Origin: Prorocentrum cordatum
Taxonomy: Eukaryota > Sar > Dinophyceae > Prorocentrales > Prorocentraceae
Assembly (NCBI GenBank): GCA_963575745.1
Contig: CAUYUJ010009480.1
Span: 143,007-207,006, forward strand
Length of the DNA stretch: 64,000 nucleotides
Direction of reading: 5' to 3'
Within the stretch, counting starts at the first letter, position 1; each line of letters opens with the position of its first letter. The notes under the pieces were generated by a model. The model was not told where the DNA came from. It ran no database searches and was given only the letters and a program-made list of their open reading frames with translations. Positions 53,501-61,940 of the stretch are shown piece by piece. Made by a program: the position numbers and the translations under genes.

Positions 53501-56500
53501 CTGCTGGTACAGCCTGTCCGCCAGCTGTTCTACCTGGTCAGGGTTCAGCGCAGCTGCAATCTGATCCAGGTCTGAAGTACTTATGGCCTGCCAAGACACG
53601 GCGCTCGGCCCTTGGCTTGGGGCACGGCTTGGAGCCGCGCTCCCGGCCTCACTCTCGGTGATCATAAAGATCCGAAAGATCTCAGGCTGGTTTCCCAGCT
53701 GGGTGGGGCTGTAGTGGTCCCCAACGTCCCTGTGGAGGTAGACCATGGCTGGATCAACGCCCTCTTGGTCTCGGGACCACTTGTACTTAACGCTGGAATC
53801 ACCAACATCAGCCCACCTATCTGGGGCAGTCATCATACTGACAGAGACTCGCGCACGGCGGATCCCCAAATATTCTGGGTTGCGCCATTGCCTTCCAGTG
53901 GTCAGGTCCTCTACATGGGAAATGTAATACGGTTCAATGATACCGTTATCTCCCTCGGACAAGAGGACTCCGTTATCGGACCAACAGAACTTTATACCAT
54001 CTTGTATGGCCTTGCGCCAATCTACAAAGATGATGAGGTCTGATTCTGGGTCCCACCCACTGTTCACGGCACGGCGGCGCAATGTCGGCACGAAGTGGAT
54101 GTGTGAACGGCCTGTCCCCGTTTTCTTCGTGTTGTGCTCAGGTCTACAGGACAGGCCGTGCCACATAATGCCTTCGAAAGCGTGCCATCGAGTGCCATGC
54201 ATGGCGACTTCAGGGTATTTGGCCGGTCTCCCGGCGGGTTCGTCGCACAGTACAATGTAGCTGTACAGCGACCATGGAGCTTTCAATTTCCATGAATGCC
54301 CCTGAGAGGCGCGGACGAAGATAGCGGGCTCGCCAGAGTCCCGCATTAGCACCTTGAATTGAAGGCGCTGTTTTTCTTCTCCGTCTGGTTCACGAACATG
54401 AACAACTTCCATCATGATGGCTGCGAGTTGGTCAACCGAGCGACCATACAACTGCTCGCTAATAACTTTGGCCTCTTCATAAGCGTGCCTCGAGTGACTT
54501 GTGTTCCAAGGAAAGTTCTCCACGAGGTCCACGAGGTTGATCCAACCATCATGATCATCAAAAGATTTCAGGCGCCACACAGGATTATGTGGCTTATCTG
54601 GCGCATGTCTACATATCCTGCTGATAGCTTTGCTTAACCTTTTAAGAGTATCATTGGATCTGGGAAGAATTCCGGCCTTCCTGCATTCCTTCATGAATGG
54701 CTCATCCACCGAACGTATCGGTGGGAGCTTCCGAAGTGCCAGTCTATCCCTGATCAGATCTGGAGTCCCACTAGTGAAGGATGTGTCTCCTGGGTGGTGC
54801 AGCTGAACTGCTGGCGGGTTTCCCCGCATCGGAGCCTCTGTTGCTGAAGAGGCTGCGGCTCCTGAAGAGGAGGAAGCTGCGGCAGCAGCGCCTGGCGGGT
54901 TTCCCCGCGGAGATGCGCGACTGGCGCTGCCCCTGATCTTCGGCACCCAGTTACCCCTCGACATAGCACCTTCATCGGACCTCCTGGAACGAGCCGCCAC
55001 AGGCGAAGCTGGCGCAGGTGCATACTCACTGCGCTCGAAAGCTGCCGCCCGTTCCGCAATGGACTTGCTGCGGCTAAGCGAACGTCTTCGTTCCTCAGTG
55101 GGGTCCTGGGGTTGCTGCTTGGGCACAGATGCTGGTATAGGAGCTGTGCGTTTCGGCGCCGGAGGCGGCTTAGGTGTCGGGGGTTCACTCTTGGCCTTCG
55201 AAGTTAGTGGGAGTGGGGGCTTTCTAGCCCCCTTCATGTAGAGCTTGCTGGAATCCTCCAGCATCTTGCGAGTTGCCTCGCGTGTGCGTTCATCTACTGT
55301 CTGAATACGCTCCTCATCTTCCGCCACACGTTGAGCCTTTGTCTCGTCCTTGATGATCGGCTCTGGTTGTTGGGACTGGCTAGATACGCCAGGCGAGTTT
55401 CCTCGCATACCAGGAAGACTAAAGAGCGCGTCTTTCTCTTCCTGGGTCATGGCTACCATTCCCCTTGGAGCCGGAGTAGGTTTCTCTTCTTCTTTCGGAT
55501 CCAAGTGGCCCAAGATCCCGAGACGACTACTCACTGCTGCGATCTCTTCCGGTGTCATCGGGTCAAGTGGCGGATGGCCCTCCTTAGGAGGGGTTTTGCC
55601 CCTGTTGGGGCTCAGGCCTTCGTTGTTTCCAACGGGGCATCCTGGCCTGTGATTCTGGAACGGCTGGGAACAAGGACCACATGCAGCGTGAGGCCTATAC
55701 TGCTTGCGAGCCGCGATAATATCTCGCAACTGGGTCCGCGCTTCTTGAATTTCAGGGCGGCGGATGTTTGTTGCAAGCTGATAGCCTCCACGGATGGGTC
55801 TGCCATCGCCGTCCCTATAGGCAGGATTGCCCTGGCCGAAGGCCGAGTGTCCCCCTTTTCGGCGTCGTGGGTCGTTGTATGGAAGTAGCTGGCCACCTCT
55901 TCTGGCAGCGTGTTCCTTTGGACCAGCCTGTCTCCAATCACGAGGGAGTCGAGCCTGAGGATGTGGCTCTCCTCTGACGCGCGTATGGGAACGAGATCTT
56001 CTGGTGTTCTCATCAGAAGAGGCTGCTGATGCAGCAGGAGCGGCGCCCGTTGGAGGTGCTTGAGGAGGCTCCTCTGCGATCCCGGGTGGATCGCTCGATG
56101 GAGGCAGGCCCCCCTGCTGGGTGGAGCTCGGCGCAAGTGGCTCTTGCGCCGATGGTGATGATGGTTCAGACTCATCAGGGTCGAAATCGACCTCTTCCTC
56201 ACCAGTCGCGTCCATCATGAGGATGGTGACGTCATCCTCATCTAACCCACAACCATCGCCTTCTACTTCTTCTGATGTCGAACTACCAATTATGATGGCC
56301 ATTGGCGCATCTGGTAAAGGCAGGTTTCCCTGCATGGCCGGCGTCTGGCCGTCACTCGGCTGTCCTGGAGTAGGAGGCGCAGTCGTCGGCTCAGGGTCAT
56401 CGACGAGCATAGGCTGCCTAGCAATGTTACGCATGGCCGTATGGTTTGGCCTCATCCCCAGCTCCTGGAGATTCCATCCTGGCGGGGGAAGATCATGACC

Positions 56501-59200
56501 ACGCATAGCCATTGCCATTTCCAGGGCACGACGCCATCTACCATGGGAGTATACTAAGTGTCGTTGCACTTCCTGAGGATTTATACTGTCAATGAGAGAC
56601 AAAGCTGCCAAGAGTAGCTCTGAGCTACCGCAAGCATCATTATCATTATCTGTCATAATACCAGCTTCAATTTGTTCTTGACTCTCAGGATATGCAATTG
56701 CAAGTATCTCATGCATCCACATGAGGGTCTGCAAAAGTGTACGCGGTCCATATTCGCCTGGAGCAAGCGAACCAGGAGGTATGAACGGAGAACCTGGTTC
56801 ACCTGCAATGAAGGCCTGAACAAATGCTTGAGACTCCATTTCAATTAAGTCTTCAATAGTATGGGGATATTCTCCCAGCAGAAAAGGCCTGTGTCCAGGC
56901 GGGATTTCGGGCGGAGGTTCGAGGTTCTGTTGAACCTCGGAAGGCGAAGCCTCTATAGTGGTGTCCTCGCCGTCGCTCTCGTAGGCCATGATGTTGCCTG
57001 GGTTCCCGAACATCCAGTCGAAGAAGGAAAGAGGCTCGTTTCCGAGCGTACCGTGTTCCACGGGAGTGAGTTCATTACTGCCCGTGACGAACCGGCGGAC
57101 GTACTCGAGGTAATACGCGTATAATCCATGACCATACCCCTCGAGCTCGTCAATGTTGTCCATGCCAACGACCCATGTGAAAAATATCTGTTCCATAGCC
57201 TCAAAGTCCTGGAGGCTCAGATACTCAATGGATGGTGTGCTTGAGCCGAAATGGACTTCGGACGACATGCCCTTTCCATTTCCCTTCGCTGGACAATCTC
57301 GCACAAGATGATCGGTACTACCACACTCATGACATTTGAGAACCTGGCCGTCTCTACCTCGCGGGTTTCCCCGCCTACCTTTGCCTTTTCCTGAGGTCTC
57401 TCTACGGCCTTTACCGCGGCCTTTTCCCCCAAAGAATATCTCATCATGTTGTTCATCTGAGAGCCTCTGGAGAAATGCCGCGATACCTCGCCCGTTCAAC
57501 CTCCGACGACCACGCTTGCCTTTACCCTTTCCTTTAAAACTTCTGCGTATCCTCCTTCTAACACGACGCACTGGTTTTCGTGTGAACCTCCTCCACCTTC
57601 GCTTAGCCTGTTGTAACAGCCAGAATAAATGCTCAGCACGCTGATTGTCGTTATCCATATTCATGATATCTGACCAATCTAGAGCTTCAACACCATCTGA
57701 TGATATAGTGTCTGTGTCGGTGCCGGAGTCGAAATCTTCGTCTCCTAAATAGGTGGATACACCGTCGGTTAGGGGATTTGATTCCCCCCATAACGAGCGG
57801 TGTGGTTGTGGTTCTCTAGAAGGAGGGCTGGTTGCCCAGCTTGGTTGTGATCGATCCCCTGCTAATAAAGCAGTGGATTCTCCTGGGTCATCGGCCCATA
57901 TGTTTGAGGGCCCGTTTCCAGGCTGGACTTCAGTAGTCAAGGTAGTGTAGAAATTTCCACTACCAGATCCCCTTCCTCTTCCAAACACGGATCCTATGTT
58001 GCCAGGGGATCGTTCGGATAGGTGACCTACCGAACGCATCCTTTCCAGCAACTCATCATATTGTTGTTGTGTTCGAGGCATTTGGTGGTTGAGTGGCTGC
58101 AAGAGTTGCGTGGCTTTCTGGTCGCCGACGCCTAAGGCGCGGAATAGGATAGTAGTTAGCAGTTGGAAGTTAGGAAGGTCGAATCCCACCGACTGTGCCT
58201 CAAGTCGGGCCATTTCGAATCGGGTAAGAGTGACATCGATTCGTTCCCCGTGAGGCACATGGAAGTCGATGAGTTGTGTGCCGGAAGTGAGCTGTCGCTC
58301 ATCTTCCAGGCGTTCGAACTTCATGCTGAGGAGGAACATGATGTAAGTTACTGGGTCCGTGTGGACCCCATCAATGTCAGCACCATAGTTTATAATGTCA
58401 GGCGGTACCCTCATGGCGAGTGTCCTCGCTAGGCCTCCCAGGCCGCGTTGTATTGCGGCCGCTTGGGCCTGTGGCGTCATACGTCCGCTTGTAACGTTGA
58501 GCCACGCGTTGACCTCGTAAATGTACTCACGAAAAGGTACATTACCCTGAGGGTCCCAGTATGGGCCATGTGTTTGCCCATCGGTGCTGTTATCTCCCCG
58601 ACGCATGTGTGCGATTGCTGCCCCCAGCGCGAACCATATGATAGCGAAAACGATTAGCCCAATAATGTGTAACGAAGAATGGTTATGATGAGCGGTGTCA
58701 CGCTGGGGTAGCGCCTTGTCGAGTCTTCGAGGCGCTCTGTCTGGCGGGTTTCCCCGCCCTTGCGTCAGGTATTGCGTTATTGGCTCGTTGCCGAGCGGTT
58801 GATAGTAACGCAATGATGAAGCGTATATGGTACCAATCTGGTCGTCTAGACGTCGTACCTCTCGTGTAGCTTCTTGCTCTTGAATAGATCCTCGTAAATG
58901 TACTGGGAGTGGTGGCGCAGGGTAGTAGGTGGTCACGAAGATCGTGCCGAAGAATGTGAGGCTGAGAAGAGCAAGAGCTGACCACACGAGAGTGCGGCCA
59001 GCTCCGCTACCAAGTCGGAAGTGAGCTTGGTAACTCAAATAGGGCATATAGCCTGTCATATAGCATCCGATTCCAAAACGCTGACCGTGGACATCGGATG
59101 GCAAATAGCGTCCATCGCTCTGCTGTAGCTGTGAAGGTACAGTATGAGGGGTGGGCGGATAAGATAGGATAATATCGATGTAATGATCTTTCCAGCACAT
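50522..59200 (-). CDS. Copia Gag polyprotein with Tpt1, RING and protease domains
   Basis: About 2,890 residues from the ATG at 59200, which lies inside the 5' LTR. In order: LTR-coded leader; two hydrophobic segments (about 71-90, WSALALLSLTFFGTIF; about 178-199, IIGLIVFAIIWFALGAAIA); Gag core (about 230-400); CCHC knuckle CHECGSTDHLVRDC (about 622-635); long Pro/Ser-rich linkers; Tpt1/KptA RNA 2'-phosphotransferase domain (about 1517-1767: ISRICRH, FVRASQGHS, MHGTRWHAFEGIMWHGL, SHIHFVP, DNGVLLSEGDNGIIEPYY); RING-H2 (about 2256-2313: CAVC, CNHLFHEGC, CAIC); retropepsin-like protease (about 2590-2715: ILIDVGSKINIMG, LPAILGLDSM). The protease has DVG where DTG/DSG is usual. The Arg-His-Arg-Arg set of Tpt1 is kept. 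The start could also be a later ATG. Most hairpins encode xGNxP here. Confidence 0.9.
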   Translation of the reverse strand: MCWKDHYIDIILSYPPTPHTVPSQLQQSDGRYLPSDVHGQRFGIGCYMTGYMPYLSYQAHFRLGSGAGRTLVWSALALLSLTFFGTIFVTTYYPAPPLPVHLRGSIQEQEATREVRRLDDQIGTIYASSLRYYQPLGNEPITQYLTQGRGNPPDRAPRRLDKALPQRDTAHHNHSSLHIIGLIVFAIIWFALGAAIAHMRRGDNSTDGQTHGPYWDPQGNVPFREYIYEVNAWLNVTSGRMTPQAQAAAIQRGLGGLARTLAMRVPPDIINYGADIDGVHTDPVTYIMFLLSMKFERLEDERQLTSGTQLIDFHVPHGERIDVTLTRFEMARLEAQSVGFDLPNFQLLTTILFRALGVGDQKATQLLQPLNHQMPRTQQQYDELLERMRSVGHLSERSPGNIGSVFGRGRGSGSGNFYTTLTTEVQPGNGPSNIWADDPGESTALLAGDRSQPSWATSPPSREPQPHRSLWGESNPLTDGVSTYLGDEDFDSGTDTDTISSDGVEALDWSDIMNMDNDNQRAEHLFWLLQQAKRRWRRFTRKPVRRVRRRIRRSFKGKGKGKRGRRRLNGRGIAAFLQRLSDEQHDEIFFGGKGRGKGRRETSGKGKGRRGNPRGRDGQVLKCHECGSTDHLVRDCPAKGNGKGMSSEVHFGSSTPSIEYLSLQDFEAMEQIFFTWVVGMDNIDELEGYGHGLYAYYLEYVRRFVTGSNELTPVEHGTLGNEPLSFFDWMFGNPGNIMAYESDGEDTTIEASPSEVQQNLEPPPEIPPGHRPFLLGEYPHTIEDLIEMESQAFVQAFIAGEPGSPFIPPGSLAPGEYGPRTLLQTLMWMHEILAIAYPESQEQIEAGIMTDNDNDACGSSELLLAALSLIDSINPQEVQRHLVYSHGRWRRALEMAMAMRGHDLPPPGWNLQELGMRPNHTAMRNIARQPMLVDDPEPTTAPPTPGQPSDGQTPAMQGNLPLPDAPMAIIIGSSTSEEVEGDGCGLDEDDVTILMMDATGEEEVDFDPDESEPSSPSAQEPLAPSSTQQGGLPPSSDPPGIAEEPPQAPPTGAAPAASAASSDENTRRSRSHTRVRGEPHPQARLPRDWRQAGPKEHAARRGGQLLPYNDPRRRKGGHSAFGQGNPAYRDGDGRPIRGGYQLATNIRRPEIQEARTQLRDIIAARKQYRPHAACGPCSQPFQNHRPGCPVGNNEGLSPNRGKTPPKEGHPPLDPMTPEEIAAVSSRLGILGHLDPKEEEKPTPAPRGMVAMTQEEKDALFSLPGMRGNSPGVSSQSQQPEPIIKDETKAQRVAEDEERIQTVDERTREATRKMLEDSSKLYMKGARKPPLPLTSKAKSEPPTPKPPPAPKRTAPIPASVPKQQPQDPTEERRRSLSRSKSIAERAAAFERSEYAPAPASPVAARSRRSDEGAMSRGNWVPKIRGSASRASPRGNPPGAAAAASSSSGAAASSATEAPMRGNPPAVQLHHPGDTSFTSGTPDLIRDRLALRKLPPIRSVDEPFMKECRKAGILPRSNDTLKRLSKAISRICRHAPDKPHNPVWRLKSFDDHDGWINLVDLVENFPWNTSHSRHAYEEAKVISEQLYGRSVDQLAAIMMEVVHVREPDGEEKQRLQFKVLMRDSGEPAIFVRASQGHSWKLKAPWSLYSYIVLCDEPAGRPAKYPEVAMHGTRWHAFEGIMWHGLSCRPEHNTKKTGTGRSHIHFVPTLRRRAVNSGWDPESDLIIFVDWRKAIQDGIKFCWSDNGVLLSEGDNGIIEPYYISHVEDLTTGRQWRNPEYLGIRRARVSVSMMTAPDRWADVGDSSVKYKWSRDQEGVDPAMVYLHRDVGDHYSPTQLGNQPEIFRIFMITESEAGSAAPSRAPSQGPSAVSWQAISTSDLDQIAAALNPDQVEQLADRLYQQDPWAAGQGAMSAMATRNRQAMQGNLPTSGPARFEPTHASPTQSMHTPRGMTPAGTPPAQSPFGTPVRPAVNGTLMERLAAARADHSTALLNMMPPGTPTSQQGNLPGTPSHHRAGIPDDYRSRVAAAVQQVQNHNLPHPSGQRWRPAWSWEPEGPNPRGPARQRAFIPAFNAHPSMSQGQRPPPTQMNPPLYPDGTRVPNKFVRELADQMHNLTNVRCSDHSMYPHMAFMPSPTSPEVVVQPTAHSISSGSRGVPDYIRQTHHTQQACFMRRQAVQSVRDQSRAAALDVVRNRGSPLRGNSPAVTPTTSMPNVEGPEVMDLTGTPPSAFMPSETVLERQRRVYPRVADVEVFTGMEDTCAVCLEEFQPRDSVYRLRCNHLFHEGCWNSNVVGHVTNQREGDPQQPPCAICRAPGIITSSFPWTGSLSQTPEQSMRELRELRSMVEEMTARMLAMQTASSHQQGHLPEEVRPPMATGYFDQLIPMTAPQQGNLQDTPQMSPQSGGEVEMSLDPDQLRELRVRHFQNQMDNTHTTFMLDANNPETDSPSLDLSESSAASAAAARAVNISATNEEFEEWLRYRDHVMNEGLQDIALHSYLTLIRRTTREQYMSIRDEYANWREERGDHAQHVSYFQYIDLARMAESESHASVVRGNPPGSTNVPRGNPPTDTADTSETVHIKQPSKTFLDDGGNSILIDVGSKINIMGENTSRKFVQAAESHGRACTFEPRSRLHINGVGEGSAPADTVGTFSIACEYQGSAQHDSYKTNIVSGCGKDLPAILGLDSMQDKRTIIVLERGQEKLIFPGKGQVKMELPEGSKIMPTTKLPSGHLSIRCDRFGAAGQPASGSSSTSFQTVLTGEPTPAQERNQLQGNLPQGLMETLAKATMRGDNIDDLETFDCFVARTLAKHGGSVPMDAVQSRRKIVMGYTNRELHTVSDARSKGVLKQLMDNPSMLTAFAEQSASEATARCSAELQHLREAQMLADIVGTSSSS
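51060..51440 (-). other. Retropepsin-like protease domain
   Basis: ILIDVGSKINIMG holds the catalytic Asp with Val replacing the usual Thr/Ser, and LPAILGLDSM is the second hydrophobic-Gly motif. It lies just before the end of the first ORF, the normal place for a copia protease. Confidence 0.75.
52263..52433 (-). other. RING-H2 domain within the Gag polyprotein
   Basis: C-x2-C-x14-C-x-H-x2-H-x2-C and a final C-x2-C (CAVCLEEF, then RCNHLFHEGC, then CAICRAPG). RING-H2 fingers are usually ubiquitin ligases. All eight zinc ligands are present; the loop between the second and third pairs is longer than usual. Confidence 0.85.
53900..54655 (-). other. Tpt1/KptA domain within the Gag polyprotein
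   Basis: Covers about 250 codons. Known Tpt1 enzymes move an RNA 2'-phosphate to NAD+; the signature blocks LRH, IRAxQGHS, HGT..W..I...GL, R.HIHF and NGVIL..G..G.I.P.Y are all present here in order and spacing. The usual length is about 200-250 residues, so the domain is complete. Confidence 0.85.
59001..59012 (-). other. Primer-binding site (initiator tRNA type)
   Basis: Sense TGGTAGCGGAGC starts directly after the 5' LTR. It is the dinoflagellate counterpart of the copia TGGTATCAGAGC site and would pair with a tRNA ending GCUCCGCUACCA. Confidence 0.8.
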
Positions 59201-59316
59201 AGCGAACACTCGCGGTGTCCGGACAAATAGGGCGCGCGTGCCTTGAGCCCAAGGCAGCGGCGCGCGAGCTTTGCTCCCGATACTGTAACATCTCCCAAAG
59301 AGCTACCCTTAAAGTC
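59013..59316 (-). repeat. 5' LTR
   Basis: Same sequence as 43345-43648 apart from six substitutions. The long Gag frame is already open in it, with ATG at 59200. It presumably holds the promoter, which I cannot place. Confidence 0.92.
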
Positions 59317-59365
59317 AGTAACCCTTCCCATGCGCCGCCAACGGGAGGGTTTGTTCGCCCTGTCC

Positions 59366-59825
59366 CATTCTGTTCGCCCAGAGGGTCCGTGGAGGTCTCC
59401 AGGCGAATAGAACGGGACAGGGCAAGGAACGGGGTAGACTTGTCCGAACCTCCTGGGCCCCCCAGGTGCTCGTCCGAAGAACGCGGAGAGGTCCCTGGGT
59501 CATATCAAGTGGCTGCTGTCCCAGGGGTCCGGTCTGGTTGGCTCGAAGAGTTTGCCAAGGTCCCTGGGGGAACATAATGACACAGCATATCGGGCAAAAG
59601 GGGGCGGTAGCTGGCCTGTCAGACCCGGTGTTCGTCTTCTGCCCAAGCGGCGCGGGGCCCACGGGCCCCAGGGTTGGCGGCCCACGGGGCTTCCTCTTGT
59701 TCGCCCAGAGGGTTGGAGGAGGCCTCCAGGCGAACAGAAAGGGGCAGGACAAGGAATTTGGAAGATTTGTCGCAAGTTCCCGGGCCCCCCAAGTGTTCGC
59801 CCGAAAGGTGTGGGGCCGTGTTGGT
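59366..59825. repeat. ~327-bp diverged direct repeat
   Basis: TTCGCCCAGAGGGT followed by GGAGG and CTCCAGGCGAA at 59373 recurs at 59699 with the same downstream words (GGCAGGACAAGGAA, GGGCCCCCCAAGTG). Confidence 0.65.
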
Positions 59826-59829
59826 TCCC

Positions 59830-60580
59830 TCAAAAGTCCGTCTTGCAGCCGTCTAGGCCCGTCTTAAGGGCGCCGAATTCCGTGATGGGGCCGGCTTGGT
59901 TCGTCGTGGGCCCCTCATGGGCGCGTCCGTGGGCAATCCTGTGCCCAGCGGGGGCCGTGTTGGCACTTTCTTGGGGATGTTTTGAAGCCGTCTAGAGCCG
60001 TGAGGGGGCCGTCTTGGCCTCCTCCTGGGCGCCCTTGGGCCGTCCTGGGCCCAGCAGGAGCCGTGTTGGCACCCTCTTGGGGCTGTATTGGGGCTGTCTT
60101 GGGCCGTCGCAGCGCGCCTTGTGTTGTGCTGGGGCCGTCTTGGCCCGTCTTGAGGCCTTCCTGGGCGCTTCCTCGGACCCTCCTGGGCCTGTCTGGGGCC
60201 TCTTAAAGCGACCGACAGCCGAAACGGCGGGAAACGCAAAAACTGTAGAAAAACGATGGATAATTAACGATTTTTGCCTGTTCTTGGCCCGTCCTGAGGC
60301 CCCGACCGGGCGCCTCCTTGGCCCGTCCTGGGGCCATCTGTGGCCGTGTTGGCACCCTCTTGGGGTCGTCTTGGAATCGTCTTGGGCCGTCTTGAGCGCG
60401 CCTTGGGCCGTGCTGGGCCCGTCTGGGGCCGTGTGCGCACCCTCGTGGAGCCGTCTTGGAGCCGTCTTGGGTCGTCTTCAGCGCGCCTTGGGCTGTGCTG
60501 GGGCGGTCTTGGCCCGTCTTGTGGCCCTCCTGGGAGCCTCCTGGTGGCGTTTTGGGCCCTTTTGGGGTGGCCTTGAACTC
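59830..60580. repeat. GGCCGTCTTGGGCC minisatellite (reverse orientation)
   Basis: Degenerate repeats GCCGTCTTGGCCCG type with an AT-rich module at 60210-60280 (CCGAAACGGCGGGAAACGC, ATGGATAATTAACGAT) and another at 60595-60665. Same organisation as the other arrays. Confidence 0.75.
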
Positions 60581-60949
60581 TTCTAGAGCTGCTTCTGTCC
60601 GAAAGCTGAATTGGCGGCAAGCGGGAAATCCTTAGAAAAACCTAGGAAAACAAACAAATTTGACCTCTCGGGACCCCCTGGTGAAGCCGTTCGGAGGCCT
60701 CTCGGAGCGCCTTGGCGCTCGCTTGGGTCGTGTCGTGCCCATCTGAGGGGGGCCTTGTGGGCGCTCTGTGGGGCTTCCTGGGGCGTACAGGGACCGTCTG
60801 GGGCACTCCTGGCGCCGTGCGGGGCCTCATGGCGCCATCTGGGGAGCCTCCGGGGGTCCTCGAGCGCTCGAAGGGCTCCGGGAGCGCTCCGGGGCGCTCT
60901 GGGCCGCTCCGGGGGACTCACTTGGTGCACAGGGGTCCTCGCACGCACT

Positions 60950-61440
60950 GTTCCCGGTGTTGTCGTCGTCGTCGTCGCGGCCGTCGTCATCGTCGTCCTC
61001 GTCGTCGTCGGCGTCGTCGTCGTCGTCGTCGTCCTCGTCGCTGTCGTGGTCACAGCCCTGTCGGAATATCCCTTTTTATGAAGACGGGTTCACTTTTTTG
61101 GGGAACCCGATTCAGCTGGAGTCGTCGTGGTCGTCGTCTCCCCGGTCGTCGTCGTCGTCGTGGCGGTCGTGGCCGCGGTCGCAGCCCTGTCGGAGTATCC
61201 CTTTTTATGTAGACGGGTTTACCACTTTAGGGAAACAAATTCAGCACGAGTCGTCGTGGTCGTCGTCGCCGTGGTCGTCGTCTCCCAGGTCGTCGTCGTC
61301 GTGGTCGCCGCCCTGTCGGAGTATCCCTGTTTATGAAGACGGGTGAACGCTATATGGAGACAGGTTCAGCTGGAATCGTCGCCGTCGTCGTCGTCGTCGT
61401 CCTCGTCGTCGCGGTCGTCGTCGTCGTCGTCGATGGCACA
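60950..61440. repeat. (GTC)n with three ~128-bp units
   Basis: GTC repeats alternate with a unique block CCCTGTCGGAATATCCCTTT at 61056, 61185 and 61311 (spacing 129 and 126 bp). Plus-strand frames across it are repeat artefacts. Confidence 0.8.
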
Positions 61441-61554
61441 GCATATTTGGCGAGGAGGAGGGGAGGAGACGGGAGGAGGGATGGAGGGGGCCCCCTGGCT
61501 ATCTCAGTTGAGCCGAGCCCCCGTGGTCCGCTCTTGTTCGGCTGGAGGGCAATC

Positions 61555-61940
61555 TTCGGGACCTCTTGGACCGTCTCGGGATGCTCTTGGGAGATTCGTG
61601 GGCCAGCTTGGGGCCATCTTGAGCCGTCTAGCGGCGATCCTGGCGGCCTGTGGGGCTCGCCTGTAGCGTCGGAAGCTCGAAAAGGCAAGCATGCCAAAAG
61701 CCTGAAAAAAACCAAAGGAAATCAACGATCCTGGCCTCTGGGCGCCCTTTGAGAGGAGTCTTGGAACGCTCAGGGAGTCCCCTTGAGGCCGCGCGGAGCC
61801 GTTTTGGAGGCATCTGGGGCATCTGGGGGGCCTCTTGGGGTGAATGGCAGCCTCTTTGGGCTCCCTGGGGGCCTCTTGGGGCCGTTGCTGCGCTCTCATG
61901 GGCCGTCTTGAGGACCTCTTGGGGCAGTCTTTTTTTTCAT
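61555..61940. repeat. Reverse-orientation minisatellite with AT-rich module
   Basis: CTCTTGGGGCCGT-type repeats flanking an AT-rich module at 61670-61730 (AAAAACCAAAGGAAATCAACG). Confidence 0.65.

Larger units (their letters stand above)
43757..58796 (-). repeat. Family of 35 GNRA-tetraloop hairpins in the copia RNA
   Basis: Perfect 14-nt hairpins, 5-bp stem plus tetraloop on the sense strand, starting (plus coordinates) at 43757, 43935, 44542, 45329, 45967, 46228, 46635, 47959, 48469, 49564, 49822, 50881, 50970, 51505, 51538, 52025, 52105, 52597, 53007, 53185, 53425, 53686, 54232, 54814, 54895, 55393, 55621, 56330, 56887, 57034, 57361, 57827, 58416, 58744 and 58783. Loops: GAAA 25, GCAA 4, GAGA 2, GUAA 1, GACA 3. 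Stems include GCGGG, GCAGG, GCGAG, GCUCG, GCCUG, GCACG, GCGUG, GCGCG, GCUGG, GCCGG and CGUUG, each with its exact complement. Two more have one G-U pair (50438, 57909). None lies in the LTRs. Confidence 0.92.
43345..59316 (-). mobile_element. Complete Ty1/copia LTR retrotransposon with accessory domains
   Basis: A 15,972-bp element on the minus strand. LTRs of 304 bp (59013-59316 is 5', 43345-43648 is 3') differ at six positions, about 98% identity. A 4-bp duplication AGTA flanks it (43341-43344 and 59317-59320). The primer site abuts the 5' LTR. Two very long ORFs share one frame and are parted by one UGA. Integrase precedes reverse transcriptase, which is the copia order. The internal region carries 35 perfect tetraloop hairpins. 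It is far longer than the usual 5-kb copia because of accessory domains. Confidence 0.95.

Noticed and set aside
43757-58796. Conserved xGNxP peptide as a protein repeat
   Set aside because: At least seven hairpins are read in other frames and two are untranslated, so the peptide cannot be the main conserved unit.
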